Shown here piece by piece: positions 14,955 through 22,971 of a DNA stretch of 51,717 nucleotides; within the stretch, counting starts at the first letter, position 1, and the number at the start of each line of letters is the position of its first letter. The notes beneath the pieces are model-generated. The model saw only the letters and a program-made list of their open reading frames with translations, was not told the DNA's origin and ran no database searches. The position numbers and the translations under genes were made by a program. Origin of the DNA: CAXXOK01 sp001604115 (lineage in GTDB: Bacteria; Bacillota; Clostridia; Christensenellales; Aristaeellaceae); assembly GCA_034928535.1 (NCBI GenBank), contig JAYFOV010000037.1:1-51717 (forward strand). Direction: 5' to 3'.

Positions 14955-15037
14955 TGGAGCCGGTTTGCAGCAAATACTCCCAAGGCGTGCTGCACACCAT
15001 GCTATGTTTGCAGTAAACAGCGTAAAGGCACGCCTTG
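14955..15037 (+). promoter_or_regulatory. Structured 5' leader with three nested or successive hairpins
   Basis: Within the 210-base leader of the GGDEF gene are a GGAG ... CTCC stem (14955-14980) enclosing TTTG-CAG-CAAA, a 10-bp perfect repeat CAAGGCGTGC (14981-14990) and GCACGCCTTG (15028-15037), and inside it TGTTT/AAACA (15006-15020). I could not match it to the c-di-GMP-I or -II riboswitch consensus by eye. It does not carry a clear terminator T-run. It may be a cis-regulatory RNA or an operator dyad. Confidence 0.45.
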
Positions 15038-15125
15038 TGACGGAAATCACGCGCAGCGTGTATGTTTTGTCGCACAGAGGTGCCTGCGCCAAGTTTACCA
15101 TGATAGGAAAGAAGGTGATTGCGCA

Positions 15126-17459
15126 ATGCACCATCGAAAAGATCAACCGCATCGGATCGGCGTGCTCATTGGCGACGTCAGCTTCGAGTTTTCTTTGGAG
15201 CTCATGCGGGGGATGTCCGACAGTGCAACGAATGCCGGTGTGCATGTCATGTTCTTTTTAGGCATGCAAAAACATGGCACACTGCAAGAACGGTTGGACG
15301 GGCGCGAAGCGAGCGTGAGCCATAATAGTGTCTATGATTATGCCGCGCTGGCCGGCGTGGATAGTTTTATTTTTGCGTGCGGATCCCTGACGGGCTTTTC
15401 CGGGGATGGGCTTTACCAGCAGTTTTTGCAGCGGTATGGGCACAAGCCTTATGTGGTGCTGCAGGAGCGAGTGGCGCTGGATACGCCAACACGCACCTTT
15501 ATTGTGATCGACAACTATCAAAGCTTTACCCAGTGCATGGAGCATCTGATCGTGGATCACGGTTACCGGCGCATCGGGTATGTTTCCGGCCCCCGGGGGC
15601 ACTCCGATGCCAAGCAGCGTTTGCGCGCCTATATGGATGCCATGGAGCGCCACCATCTGGCGGTGGAGCCGAGTAGGATCGTTTATGGTTCGTTCTATGA
15701 GTATGAAGATGAGCAGGTGGCCAACCTGCTGGACCAGCATCCGGACTTGGAAGCAATTGCCTTTGCCAATGATGAAATGGCCAAGGCAGGTTACCGTGAA
15801 TGCAGCCGCCGTGGGTTGGTGATTGGCCGGGATATTGCTATTACCGGATTTGATAATTTCAGTTTTTGCCATACGATGGAGCCGCCTCTGACCACTGTAG
15901 CACAAAGTGCATATCGCATGGGCGAGTTGGCCATTCAATATGCAGTGCGGCTAACCAACGGCGAAACAGTGCCGCCGCTTGTGATGCCCACGGAGTTTAT
16001 CCGACGGCAGTCCTGTGGCTGTTCGCACAATCATTTTTGCTATGCGCCGGATCTGTTGGGCATGGAATCGGCTTCTTTTATCAAGTATGCCATCGAAAGT
16101 ATCGTTGACAGTTATGTTATGCAATTTTCTTCGGACGAACGGGAACATAATGCTCAAAAACTGACTGCCTGCCTTGAAAGTGTCCAAACGCTTGCGTTGG
16201 AAGCGCCGGAAGAAACCCTGGACTTTGGCCTTCTCCAGCGAACACTCAATAGCTTTGTTCAATCCGCGCCGATGATGATCGCTCCTCTTACCCATAGTTT
16301 GGAGGATTATCTACTGCGTGTGCTTTGCGCTAACCATCTGCCACCAGCCGTGCGCCGCTTTTCCACCGCGGTCACGTATATGCAGCAATACTTTCACACG
16401 GCGGAAATGCATGCCATGGAAACGCGTCTGTACCACCAAGAGGCCGAATCGTGGATCGCTCCGGAGCTGACCCGCGGTCTTTATGGGCAGGACAGCGAAG
16501 AGGAAGTGTACCGCTGTATCACCGAGCGGCTTGCCATGGCGGGGCTCAAACATATCTATATTTGTCTGCTGGAAGAGCCGCAGCGCTACGCTTCCCACGG
16601 GTTGGAGACTGTGCCCAGCAGGTTATATCTCGCTGCGCGTGGGCATGATGGCAAGATTCAATCATACCCCCAGGGCCAGATGCCGGTCATCGACGATGCA
16701 AATCCCTTTTGCGATATGCATGATTTCTCGGTTGCGCCTTCTATGATGGCATTCAGTTTTTTCTCGGGTGAAAACCAATACGGTATCCTGATTTGTGAAA
16801 CGGATGGCGGCAAAAGCGCTCTACTGCACGTCATTGGTCTGCAATTGGGTATGCTGATTGATTTCCTGGCACTGCGCCGAAAGGAACAAAAGGTCGCCAG
16901 CGAATTGGAAGATATTCGTGAGAAAAATGAGATCCTCAATTTTCTGTCGGAGTACGATGAGTTGTGCGGCTTACCCAACCGCCGGGGCTTCATTGCAAGC
17001 GCGATTCGGCTCAACCGCGAGAACATTGGCAAAACGGCGTTTTGCGCATTTATTGATTTGGATTACCTTAAGCAAATCAATGATACCTTTGGGCATTCGG
17101 AGGGCGATTGTGCTTTGCAGGCTGTGAGCACCATTTTGCAAAGTTGTGTTACGCAAGGCGATCTGCTTGGCCGCATTGGCGGGGATGAGTTTGTTGGCCT
17201 GTTTATCCATGAAAACAGCCACTACGGCGCGGCCTTTGCAAAAAAGCTCAGACTAGCATGCGATGTATACAATGACTCCGTCCAAAAACCATACTTGCTG
17301 GATATTTCCATTGGTATCACCAGCTTTACCTGCACGCAGGGGTTGGAAATCAGCGGCATCGTTGCAGAGGCGGATCATTATTTGTATGCGGCGAAACGCA
17401 AACGAACGCATACGGCGCTGCGCCTTCGCGGTGGCAACGCAGGCACAAACGGCGCATAA
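15126..17459 (+). CDS. LacI-type ligand-binding domain fused to a GGDEF diguanylate cyclase
   Basis: 777 residues. Residues about 8-300 are a periplasmic-binding/LacI-type sensor (Peripla_BP_3-like): IGVLIGDVSFEFSLELMRGM, HLIVDHGYRRIGYVSGPRGHSDAKQR and AIFAFANDEMA-like LEAIAFANDEMAKAGYR, TGFDNFSF, then LTTVAQSAYRMGELA. No helix-turn-helix precedes it and there is no signal peptide or membrane segment, so it is a cytoplasmic sensor. A middle region of about 300 residues has a helical linker and possibly a GAF-like fold. The C-terminal GGDEF domain has GGDEF intact at 685-689, with DLDYLKQINDTFGH before it. The inhibitory I-site RxxD is TQGD, so product inhibition is probably absent. It likely makes c-di-GMP in response to an internal sugar-like ligand. 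It is monocistronic. Confidence 0.9.
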   Translation: MHHRKDQPHRIGVLIGDVSFEFSLELMRGMSDSATNAGVHVMFFLGMQKHGTLQERLDGREASVSHNSVYDYAALAGVDSFIFACGSLTGFSGDGLYQQFLQRYGHKPYVVLQERVALDTPTRTFIVIDNYQSFTQCMEHLIVDHGYRRIGYVSGPRGHSDAKQRLRAYMDAMERHHLAVEPSRIVYGSFYEYEDEQVANLLDQHPDLEAIAFANDEMAKAGYRECSRRGLVIGRDIAITGFDNFSFCHTMEPPLTTVAQSAYRMGELAIQYAVRLTNGETVPPLVMPTEFIRRQSCGCSHNHFCYAPDLLGMESASFIKYAIESIVDSYVMQFSSDEREHNAQKLTACLESVQTLALEAPEETLDFGLLQRTLNSFVQSAPMMIAPLTHSLEDYLLRVLCANHLPPAVRRFSTAVTYMQQYFHTAEMHAMETRLYHQEAESWIAPELTRGLYGQDSEEEVYRCITERLAMAGLKHIYICLLEEPQRYASHGLETVPSRLYLAARGHDGKIQSYPQGQMPVIDDANPFCDMHDFSVAPSMMAFSFFSGENQYGILICETDGGKSALLHVIGLQLGMLIDFLALRRKEQKVASELEDIREKNEILNFLSEYDELCGLPNRRGFIASAIRLNRENIGKTAFCAFIDLDYLKQINDTFGHSEGDCALQAVSTILQSCVTQGDLLGRIGGDEFVGLFIHENSHYGAAFAKKLRLACDVYNDSVQKPYLLDISIGITSFTCTQGLEISGIVAEADHYLYAAKRKRTHTALRLRGGNAGTNGA

Positions 17460-17547
17460 CAGCGCATACGATGCATCAGAGCATGACTTATGATGCAAGG
17501 GATGTTTATCAGAAACGGTTTTTCTGCTGTACAGGAGGCAAGCCTGC

Positions 17548-17576
17548 TTGACAGGGTGGCAGCCATGCGCTATAAT
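17548..17576 (+). promoter_or_regulatory. Consensus sigma-A promoter of the aminotransferase operon
   Basis: TTGACA (17548-17553), exactly 17 bp, TATAAT (17571-17576): both hexamers perfect. Such a match is rare and implies high basal strength. Transcription would begin near 17583. Confidence 0.9.
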
Positions 17577-17601
17577 GCACGCATGTTTGGCCATAAGAGA
17601 C

Positions 17602-17638
17602 CAACGCCGCAATGAAGCGATGCTTCATTGCGGCGTTG
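17602..17638 (+). promoter_or_regulatory. 17-bp perfect hairpin in the leader of the aminotransferase gene
   Basis: CAACGCCGCAATGAAGC (17602-17618), loop GAT, GCTTCATTGCGGCGTTG (17622-17638). It begins about 20 bases after the predicted transcription start and ends 23 bases before the ATG at 17662. Only TT and TTGAT follow, so as a terminator it is weak. It might be an attenuator, a stability element, or the terminator of the upstream gene overrun by a new promoter. Confidence 0.7.
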
Positions 17639-17661
17639 TTTGATATGAGGGAGATGATTGC

Positions 17662-18984
17662 ATGACCGGCGAGACCATCCAACGCAACCTGAAACGCTAT
17701 AACCTACAATCCTGGAGCAAGCAGCGCAACCTAAACCCAATCCCTGTGGTCAAAGGGGAAGGGATCCATTTTTGGGATGATCAGGGACGTCGGTACACGG
17801 ACATGAGCTCCCAACTGGTGAATATGAACCTGGGCTTTGGCAACCAGGCCATTGGCGATGCCATTAAAGCGCAGGTGGATCAATACTGTTTTGTTGGCCC
17901 TTCCTATGGCGCGGAGAGTCGCGCTGTGCTGGCCGAAAAAATCATTGGTTTAATGCCGGATAATATGGGCAAAGTTTTCTTTACCAACGCTGGTGCCGAT
18001 GCCAACGAGAATGCCGTGAAAATGGCACGGATGGTCACCGGGCGTAACAAAATCTTCAGCCGCTACCGAAGCTATCACGGCTCGTCCTTTGGGGCTGGAA
18101 ACCTGACAGGGGAACCCCGCCGTTATCCCTTGGAACCGGGCATCCCCGGGTTTGTGAAGTTTATGGATCCGTACGTGTATCAGGATTATCTGCATTTTGC
18201 CAGCGAGGAAGAAGCCACAAAGTATTATCTGGCTAAGTTGGATGAGCAACTACAATATGAAAACCCCGCCGCAGTAGCAGCCATCGTGCTAGAAACCATC
18301 ACAGGCTCCAATGGGGTCATCATCCCGCCCCAAGGCTACCTGCCTGGGGTGCGCGCCCTGTGTGACCGATACGGGATTTTCCTGATCTGTGATGAAGTAA
18401 TGACGGGCTGGTGCCGTACAGGCAAAATGTTTGGTTTTGAACATTTTGGCATCAAGCCTGACATGGTCACTTTCGCCAAAGGAGTGACCTGCGGGTATGT
18501 GCCGCTCGGCGGCGTTGTTGTGAGTCAGCAGATTGCGGATTATTTTGATGACAACCTTCTTTCCTGCGGACTCACTTACAGCGGGCATCCTTTGGGTTGC
18601 GCTGCGGGTGTTGCTTGTGTACAATATTATGAGGACAACCACATCATGGAGCACGTGACGGATATGGGCGCGGTGCTCAAGGCGGAGCTGGAAACGATGA
18701 TGCGCAAACACCCCTGTGTTGGGGACGTGCGGTGCATTGGTCTGTTTTCTGCGGTAGAGCTGGTCAGGGACAAAGAAACGCGCGAGCCTTTGGTACCGTA
18801 TGGCAAGGATCCTGCAGGCATCATGGGCGGGATCAACAAAAGGTTGGCGGCGCAAGGTTTCATGACCTATACCCATGAGAATGTGATCATCGTTGCCCCG
18901 CCGCTCATCATTACAGAAGAACAGCTTCTGGAGGAGCTGCCCAAGCTGGATGCAGTGCTCACTGAGGTGGATGCTACGTTGTAA
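17662..18984 (+). CDS. Class III PLP aminotransferase, possibly taurine or other omega-amino acid type
   Basis: 440 residues from ATG 17662 (GAGGGAGATG upstream). Fold-type I, subgroup II (class III) aminotransferase. It has the N-terminal MSSQLVNMNLGFGN block, the cofactor-binding TNAGADANENAVKMAR, ICDEVMTGWCRTGK with the PLP-ring Asp, and the Schiff-base lysine at about residue 273 in TFAKGVTCGYVPLGG. The MSSQLVNMNLGF and GLTYSGHPLGC segments resemble taurine or taurine-like aminotransferases more than ornithine or GABA ones, from memory of the family. Taurine would give sulfoacetaldehyde. The next gene, an alcohol dehydrogenase, starts 13 bases downstream and could reduce such an aldehyde. 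The substrate is not proven by the sequence. Confidence 0.88.
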   Translation: MTGETIQRNLKRYNLQSWSKQRNLNPIPVVKGEGIHFWDDQGRRYTDMSSQLVNMNLGFGNQAIGDAIKAQVDQYCFVGPSYGAESRAVLAEKIIGLMPDNMGKVFFTNAGADANENAVKMARMVTGRNKIFSRYRSYHGSSFGAGNLTGEPRRYPLEPGIPGFVKFMDPYVYQDYLHFASEEEATKYYLAKLDEQLQYENPAAVAAIVLETITGSNGVIIPPQGYLPGVRALCDRYGIFLICDEVMTGWCRTGKMFGFEHFGIKPDMVTFAKGVTCGYVPLGGVVVSQQIADYFDDNLLSCGLTYSGHPLGCAAGVACVQYYEDNHIMEHVTDMGAVLKAELETMMRKHPCVGDVRCIGLFSAVELVRDKETREPLVPYGKDPAGIMGGINKRLAAQGFMTYTHENVIIVAPPLIITEEQLLEELPKLDAVLTEVDATL

Positions 18985-18997
18985 AGGGAGGTACCAT

Positions 18998-20149
18998 ATG
19001 CCCTATACGTTGTTGACCCCAAAGCGTACCGTATTTGGCGCAGGCGCGCTGCAAGCTGCGGAAAAGGAATTTGCCGCCCTTGGGCACAAAGCGTTGATTG
19101 TGACCGGAAACATCGTGCGCAAAGGGGAAGCCTTTGCGCAACTTCAATCGCTTTTGCACAAATTGAACATTGCATTTGCTGTGTTCTCCGATATTCCTGC
19201 AGAGCCGGATGATGCCATGGTGGCTGCAGGCGTCGCCGCCTATCAGGCGGAGGGCTGCGATCATCTCATTGGTCTGGGTGGCGGCAGCCCGCTGGATACT
19301 GCCAAAGCCATTGCCCTGGGTACAGTTTTCCCGGGCAGTGTATGTGCCCTCGCTGGCGCGGATATTCATGCGACGCTCCCGCCGTTTGCACTCATCCCTA
19401 CCACAGCTGGGACAGGGTCGGAATCCACCAGGTTCACTGTCATCACCGATCATGTGGGTGGTGCAAAGCTCCTGTTGAAAGGGGATTGCCTGCTGCCTAC
19501 CCTTGCCGTAGTGGATCCAACCTTCACCTACTCCGCGCCGCCTGCGCTCACAGCTGCCACCGGGATGGATGCGCTCACACACGCGGTGGAGGCCTATACA
19601 TCCAGGCGAGCAACCCCAGCCAGCGACCTGTTTGTGCTGGACGCTACCAAACGTATCCTGGACAGTTTGCCCATTGTGTATCGCAACGGGCTGGATGCCG
19701 CTGCACGCGAATCCATGGCGATTGCTGCCTATGAAGCCGGGGTTGGGATCTGCAACGCATCTGTGACTCTGGTGCATGGTATGAGCCGGCCGATCGGAGC
19801 GCATTTCCATGTACCGCATGGGTTGTCCAATGCGATGCTTCTTGTGCCGTGCCTGCGGTTTGCGGCGCAAGGTATGCCGGCACGGTTTGCCAGCATGGCC
19901 AAGCAAATCGGCATCGCTGGGGAACACGCATCGGATGCAGCGGCGTCTGATGCTTTGATTGCCGCGTTGGAGCAGATCACCCGTGCATTGGAAATCCCCA
20001 CATTGGCAAAGTATGGCGTACCGGAAGCGGATTTCCGAACAGCTATCCCTCGCATGGCGCAGGAGGCCTTGGCCAGTGGAAGTCCCGGTAACACACTGCG
20101 TGACGTGACAGAGCAGGATATCATGACGCTGTATCAATCGCTGTATTGA
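18998..20149 (+). CDS. Iron-type (group III) alcohol dehydrogenase
   Basis: 383 residues from ATG 18998, with AGGGAGGT 7 bases upstream; the open frame to 18893 is upstream noise inside the previous gene. The nucleotide site is LIGLGGGSPLDTAKAIA (about 85-100). Metal-binding residues lie in ATGMDALTHAVEAYTS (Asp and His, about 188-203) and HGMSRPIGAHFHVPHGLSN (two His, about 258-276). It would be a cytoplasmic NAD(P)H-dependent aldehyde reductase. Placed directly after the aminotransferase, it probably reduces the aldehyde made there to an alcohol, for example sulfoacetaldehyde to isethionate. That would let the cell take nitrogen from the amine and excrete the carbon skeleton. The substrate is inference. 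Confidence 0.9.
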   Translation: MPYTLLTPKRTVFGAGALQAAEKEFAALGHKALIVTGNIVRKGEAFAQLQSLLHKLNIAFAVFSDIPAEPDDAMVAAGVAAYQAEGCDHLIGLGGGSPLDTAKAIALGTVFPGSVCALAGADIHATLPPFALIPTTAGTGSESTRFTVITDHVGGAKLLLKGDCLLPTLAVVDPTFTYSAPPALTAATGMDALTHAVEAYTSRRATPASDLFVLDATKRILDSLPIVYRNGLDAAARESMAIAAYEAGVGICNASVTLVHGMSRPIGAHFHVPHGLSNAMLLVPCLRFAAQGMPARFASMAKQIGIAGEHASDAAASDALIAALEQITRALEIPTLAKYGVPEADFRTAIPRMAQEALASGSPGNTLRDVTEQDIMTLYQSLY

Positions 20150-20464
20150 CCTGACCCTATACAGGAAGTAGCGCCCTCACTTTGGCCCAACGTTGCGTCC
20201 TTGCTCGGCGTGCAAGGGCAGGCTGGCATGGCGTTATAGCACACTGAAATAAAGCACCAAGTGCCCCAGGCCAAAGCGCATGCTGCAGTTTTGGCAAAAT
20301 GGCGCACACTTTTCGGCAAACATTGCTTGGCGCAGCATTGAGTGTGCGGCCTGTCCCTACAATTGCACAATCACCTTTTGGCAGAATGATAAGGCAGTTT
20401 TGTTCACCATAGCCCCTGTGCAGCAGATTCATCGATTTGTTTTGCTGTCGAGTATACAATCAAA
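20150..20464 (+). other. 315-base gap after the alcohol dehydrogenase; no clear gene
   Basis: Short frames on the minus strand (20134-20370 and 20157-20459) have no ribosome site and no family resemblance. The base composition is mixed. An inverted repeat GCACACT / AGTGTGC (about 20304-20347) spans a loop of roughly 30 bases. No promoter of quality and no terminator with a T-run directly after the alcohol dehydrogenase are visible. It could hold an unrecognised small RNA or decayed sequence. Confidence 0.4.
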
Positions 20465-20504
20465 ACACCCTCACAGCTTATGTCAAGTAAAGCTGTGAGG
20501 GTGT
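20465..20504 (-). terminator. Terminator of the DUF998 gene
   Basis: Perfect 15-bp arms ACACCCTCACAGCTT (20465-20479) and AAGCTGTGAGGGTGT (20490-20504), loop of 10, followed on the minus strand by TTTTGATTG. It lies 19 bases after the stop codon of the DUF998 gene. Confidence 0.88.
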
Positions 20505-20522
20505 GCTGTATTGTGGACTGGA

Positions 20523-21179
20523 TCAGGCGGCATCCGCTTCAGGGACGCGGTTGGGAAACCCCAGCATCAAAAAAACGCCAAGCACGGCCGTATAGCATAC
20601 TGCGGAAAAAACGCTGAAGCGTTCAAACAATCCAAACAGCGAAGGGGGCGCAATCCCAATCCCGATAGAGCCCCCGAACATCAAACACAGCGCAATGGAG
20701 GCGCACACAGCCAGCGCAGGCAGCGCCCGTTTGCGAAAACCGCCGATCATCGTCAGCAACAATGATACAATGGACAGGACTACCACCATGGCAGTCACGA
20801 CCATGTGCATCACATCCTGAAAACTTCCGGCAAATCCACTGTCGGTGAGTGGGAAATACGCATATCCAATGGCGCTGACCCAACGCATGGCAGTAAATGC
20901 ATACACGCCGATGCGCAGTGGACGATTCAACTTGCCTTGCACATACACACAGCAAAGCATGAGTACCGTGAGCCCGCACACATCATACAGGCTTGCCAAT
21001 CGATTCCAAAGTTCGCGCGAGGGGGCGTTGGCAGCACTCAAATCACTCACAGCTTGCGCAAGCCAATCGTATCCCGGGTAGGCCGCTGGCGCAACCAATA
21101 CGGCGAGCGTATACGATATCATACTGAACAGACCAAGCACGCCCATGCGACGGATCCATACGGTTGCAGACGGATGCAT
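20523..21179 (-). CDS. DUF998-family integral membrane protein
   Basis: 218 residues with six predicted hydrophobic helices, for example GVLGLFSMISYTLAVLVAP, VCGLTVLMLCCVYV, MHMVVTAMVVVLSIVSLLL, ALAVCASIALCLMFGGS and FSVFSAVCYTAVLGVFLML. The pattern, including PAAYPGYDWLAQAVSDLSA after helix 1, fits DUF998, a family of unknown function. The ATG 21179 is preceded by AGAGGT. It is divergent from a tetR gene, and its promoter spacer contains the TetR operator, so it is the prime target of that repressor. A small-molecule or envelope-stress role is suggested only by TetR control. Confidence 0.82.
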   Translation of the reverse strand: MHPSATVWIRRMGVLGLFSMISYTLAVLVAPAAYPGYDWLAQAVSDLSAANAPSRELWNRLASLYDVCGLTVLMLCCVYVQGKLNRPLRIGVYAFTAMRWVSAIGYAYFPLTDSGFAGSFQDVMHMVVTAMVVVLSIVSLLLTMIGGFRKRALPALAVCASIALCLMFGGSIGIGIAPPSLFGLFERFSVFSAVCYTAVLGVFLMLGFPNRVPEADAA

Positions 21180-21228
21180 TGTACTTTACCTCTCTTCAAG
21201 CACACAATAGAACAACCTACCGTTAGCT

Positions 21229-21257
21229 ATAATACTACCGAACGGTAGCTTTGTCAA
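21229..21257 (-). promoter_or_regulatory. Promoter of the DUF998 gene with TetR operator in its spacer
   Basis: Minus strand: -35 TTGACA (21257-21252), 17-bp spacer, -10 TATTAT (21234-21229). The spacer holds CTACCG-AA-CGGTAG (21235-21248 on plus), the same dyad as in the tetR promoter. Repressor binding there would block RNA polymerase directly. Confidence 0.88.
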
Positions 21258-21308
21258 TCGTTAATGATACAATCATTCCTGATAACTGTAACAATACGTG
21301 TGTCTCCT

Positions 21309-21337
21309 TTGACGATACTACCGAACGGTAGTATAAT
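21309..21337 (+). promoter_or_regulatory. Promoter of tetR with TetR operator in its spacer
   Basis: -35 TTGACG (21309-21314), 17-bp spacer, -10 TATAAT (21332-21337). The operator TACTACCGAACGGTAGTA (21316-21333) has 8-bp half-sites around a central AA and overlaps the -10. Further CTACCG half-sites are at 21217 and 21342. This indicates autorepression. Confidence 0.88.
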
Positions 21338-21363
21338 ATGGCTACCGACAGGAGGCGCATTGT

Positions 21364-21981
21364 TTGGACAGGAAAGAACAGATCATGCTTGCGCTGCTCT
21401 CGCTTGCCTCGGAAGCGGGACTGCGCAATGTGTCCTTATCGCAAATCGCACAGCGGGTGGGCATCCGCAAAGCATCGCTGTACAATCACTTTGCCGCAAA
21501 GGAAGAGATCGTGACCGCGCTGTATGAATACCTGCGCGCGCAGACGCGCCAACAAGGAGCAGCCATCTCCGCGGATGAAACCGTGCAGCTTCGCGGCCGC
21601 AGCGCCTTGGACATCCTGACTGACGGTGTACAGCAGTACCGTGATATGGTGGAGCACCCGCAAATGAAAGCCTTTTTTCGGCTGATTCTTTCGGAACGGG
21701 TGTTTAGTCCCGACGCGGCGGATATCCTGTGTATGGAAACGGAGCGGATGCTCCAGGCCACGAGGCAGCTGTTTTATGCTTTGCAGGTGCACGGTATATT
21801 GCACTTTGACCACATCGACGAAGATGCACTTTCCTATGCCATGACCATTCACGGCCTACTGGAGTATGATATGGATCGGGCTTTGGCCGGCAATGCGGAA
21901 ACAACGCCTTTGATTCAGAATTACCTGATGGCATTTTGCCAGGCGCATAGGCCAAAATCAGCCACAACAAAAGCAACATAA
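21364..21981 (+). CDS. TetR-family transcriptional repressor
   Basis: 205 residues from TTG 21364 with AGGAGG at 21350-21355. The N-terminal helix-turn-helix is NVSLSQIAQRVGIRKASLYNHFAAKEEIVTALY (about 20-52), typical of TetR. The rest is a helical ligand-binding and dimerisation domain. It is divergent from the DUF998 gene; the same palindrome lies in both promoters, so it most likely represses both and is released by a ligand. The ligand is unknown. A C-terminal TetR_C-like helix ending ENAETTPLIQNYLMAFC-like is visible as NAETTPLIQNYLMAFCQ. Confidence 0.9.
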   Translation: MDRKEQIMLALLSLASEAGLRNVSLSQIAQRVGIRKASLYNHFAAKEEIVTALYEYLRAQTRQQGAAISADETVQLRGRSALDILTDGVQQYRDMVEHPQMKAFFRLILSERVFSPDAADILCMETERMLQATRQLFYALQVHGILHFDHIDEDALSYAMTIHGLLEYDMDRALAGNAETTPLIQNYLMAFCQAHRPKSATTKAT

Positions 21982-22047
21982 TCCATATCAGCGCTGCCCA
22001 AACAGGAAAACTGCCGGCATTGGTTCCGGCGCAAGCGGAGGGATATC

Positions 22048-22926
22048 ATGGCCAGACCAACACCAGTTCCGGAAATCATCGAAACCGTGAGCGATACCTT
22101 GGAAACTGCCAGCCAGGCTGCCGGGCAGTTCCTGACCAATTTACCCATATGGCTGAGCAAACTGATGCTGGCGGCCGTTGTTGTGCTGGTGGGGGCCTTG
22201 CTGGTGCGCCTGGGAAGAAAACTCATCAACCGCCTGGTGCAGGGCAAAAAAGGCTCACAGGCGAAAAGCCCCGGACAACGGGAAACGCTCCGCTCGTTAG
22301 TGATCAGCGTATTTAACTATACCATGTATTTTATTTTAGTGACTGTAGTGCTTGGTATCTTTGGGGTGAATGTCACCTCCATGATTGCTGTGGCTGGGGT
22401 AGGCGGTATTGCCATTGGTTTTGGGGCGCAAACGCTCGTCAAAGATGTGATCAGCGGCATTTTCCTGTGGATGGAAGGAAACATTACCGTGGGGGATATT
22501 GTGGAGGTCAACAATCTTTCCGGCGAGGTAGAAGCCATCGCGATCCGCACCACGACGATCCGCAATTATAGCGGCAATCTGTACGTGATTCCCAATGGGG
22601 ACATCCGCACAGTGACCAACATGACACGCTCTTACAAGCGCGCCATTGTAGATGTCCGTTTGCCCTATGATGAGAAGTTGGACCGCCTGCTGGACGTGTT
22701 AACCGATGAGATGGAAAAAGCCAGTCAGGTGCTCACAGAACTGTCCGAGGTCCCGCAGGTTCTGGGTATCCTCTCCTACGATCCAGATGCGATCATCGTG
22801 CGGATATCCGCCACCTGCACCGTCAAGGAAAACTGGGGCATTGAACGGGAACTGCGCCGCCGCATCAAGGAGCGCTTTGATCTGGAAGGGATCCAAATGC
22901 CGCATGTGCAGCGTATCACCCTATAG
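22048..22926 (+). CDS. mscS: Small-conductance mechanosensitive channel, MscS family
   Basis: 292 residues, ATG 22048 with GGAGGG. Three membrane helices: KLMLAAVVVLVGALLVRLG (about 35-55), VFNYTMYFILVTVVLGIFGV (about 88-108) and the pore helix MIAVAGVGGIAIGFGAQTLVKDVISGIFL (about 110-140), whose Ala/Gly packing is diagnostic of MscS. A beta domain with VEVNNLSGEVEAIAIRTTTIRNYSG and NGDIRTVTNMTRSYKRA follows, then the C-terminal mixed domain. It releases solutes under osmotic downshock. It is 66 bases after tetR and 45 bases before the amylase, with no terminator between, so read-through from either side is possible. Confidence 0.94.
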   Translation: MARPTPVPEIIETVSDTLETASQAAGQFLTNLPIWLSKLMLAAVVVLVGALLVRLGRKLINRLVQGKKGSQAKSPGQRETLRSLVISVFNYTMYFILVTVVLGIFGVNVTSMIAVAGVGGIAIGFGAQTLVKDVISGIFLWMEGNITVGDIVEVNNLSGEVEAIAIRTTTIRNYSGNLYVIPNGDIRTVTNMTRSYKRAIVDVRLPYDEKLDRLLDVLTDEMEKASQVLTELSEVPQVLGILSYDPDAIIVRISATCTVKENWGIERELRRRIKERFDLEGIQMPHVQRITL

Positions 22927-22971
22927 CAACACATCTCCATGAGGCGTCAGCGGTAAAGGGGGGCATACCCG

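Noticed and set aside
14955..15037. c-di-GMP-I (GEMM) riboswitch before the GGDEF gene
   Set aside because: The leader is structured but I could not find the conserved GEMM core, so it is recorded only as a structured leader.
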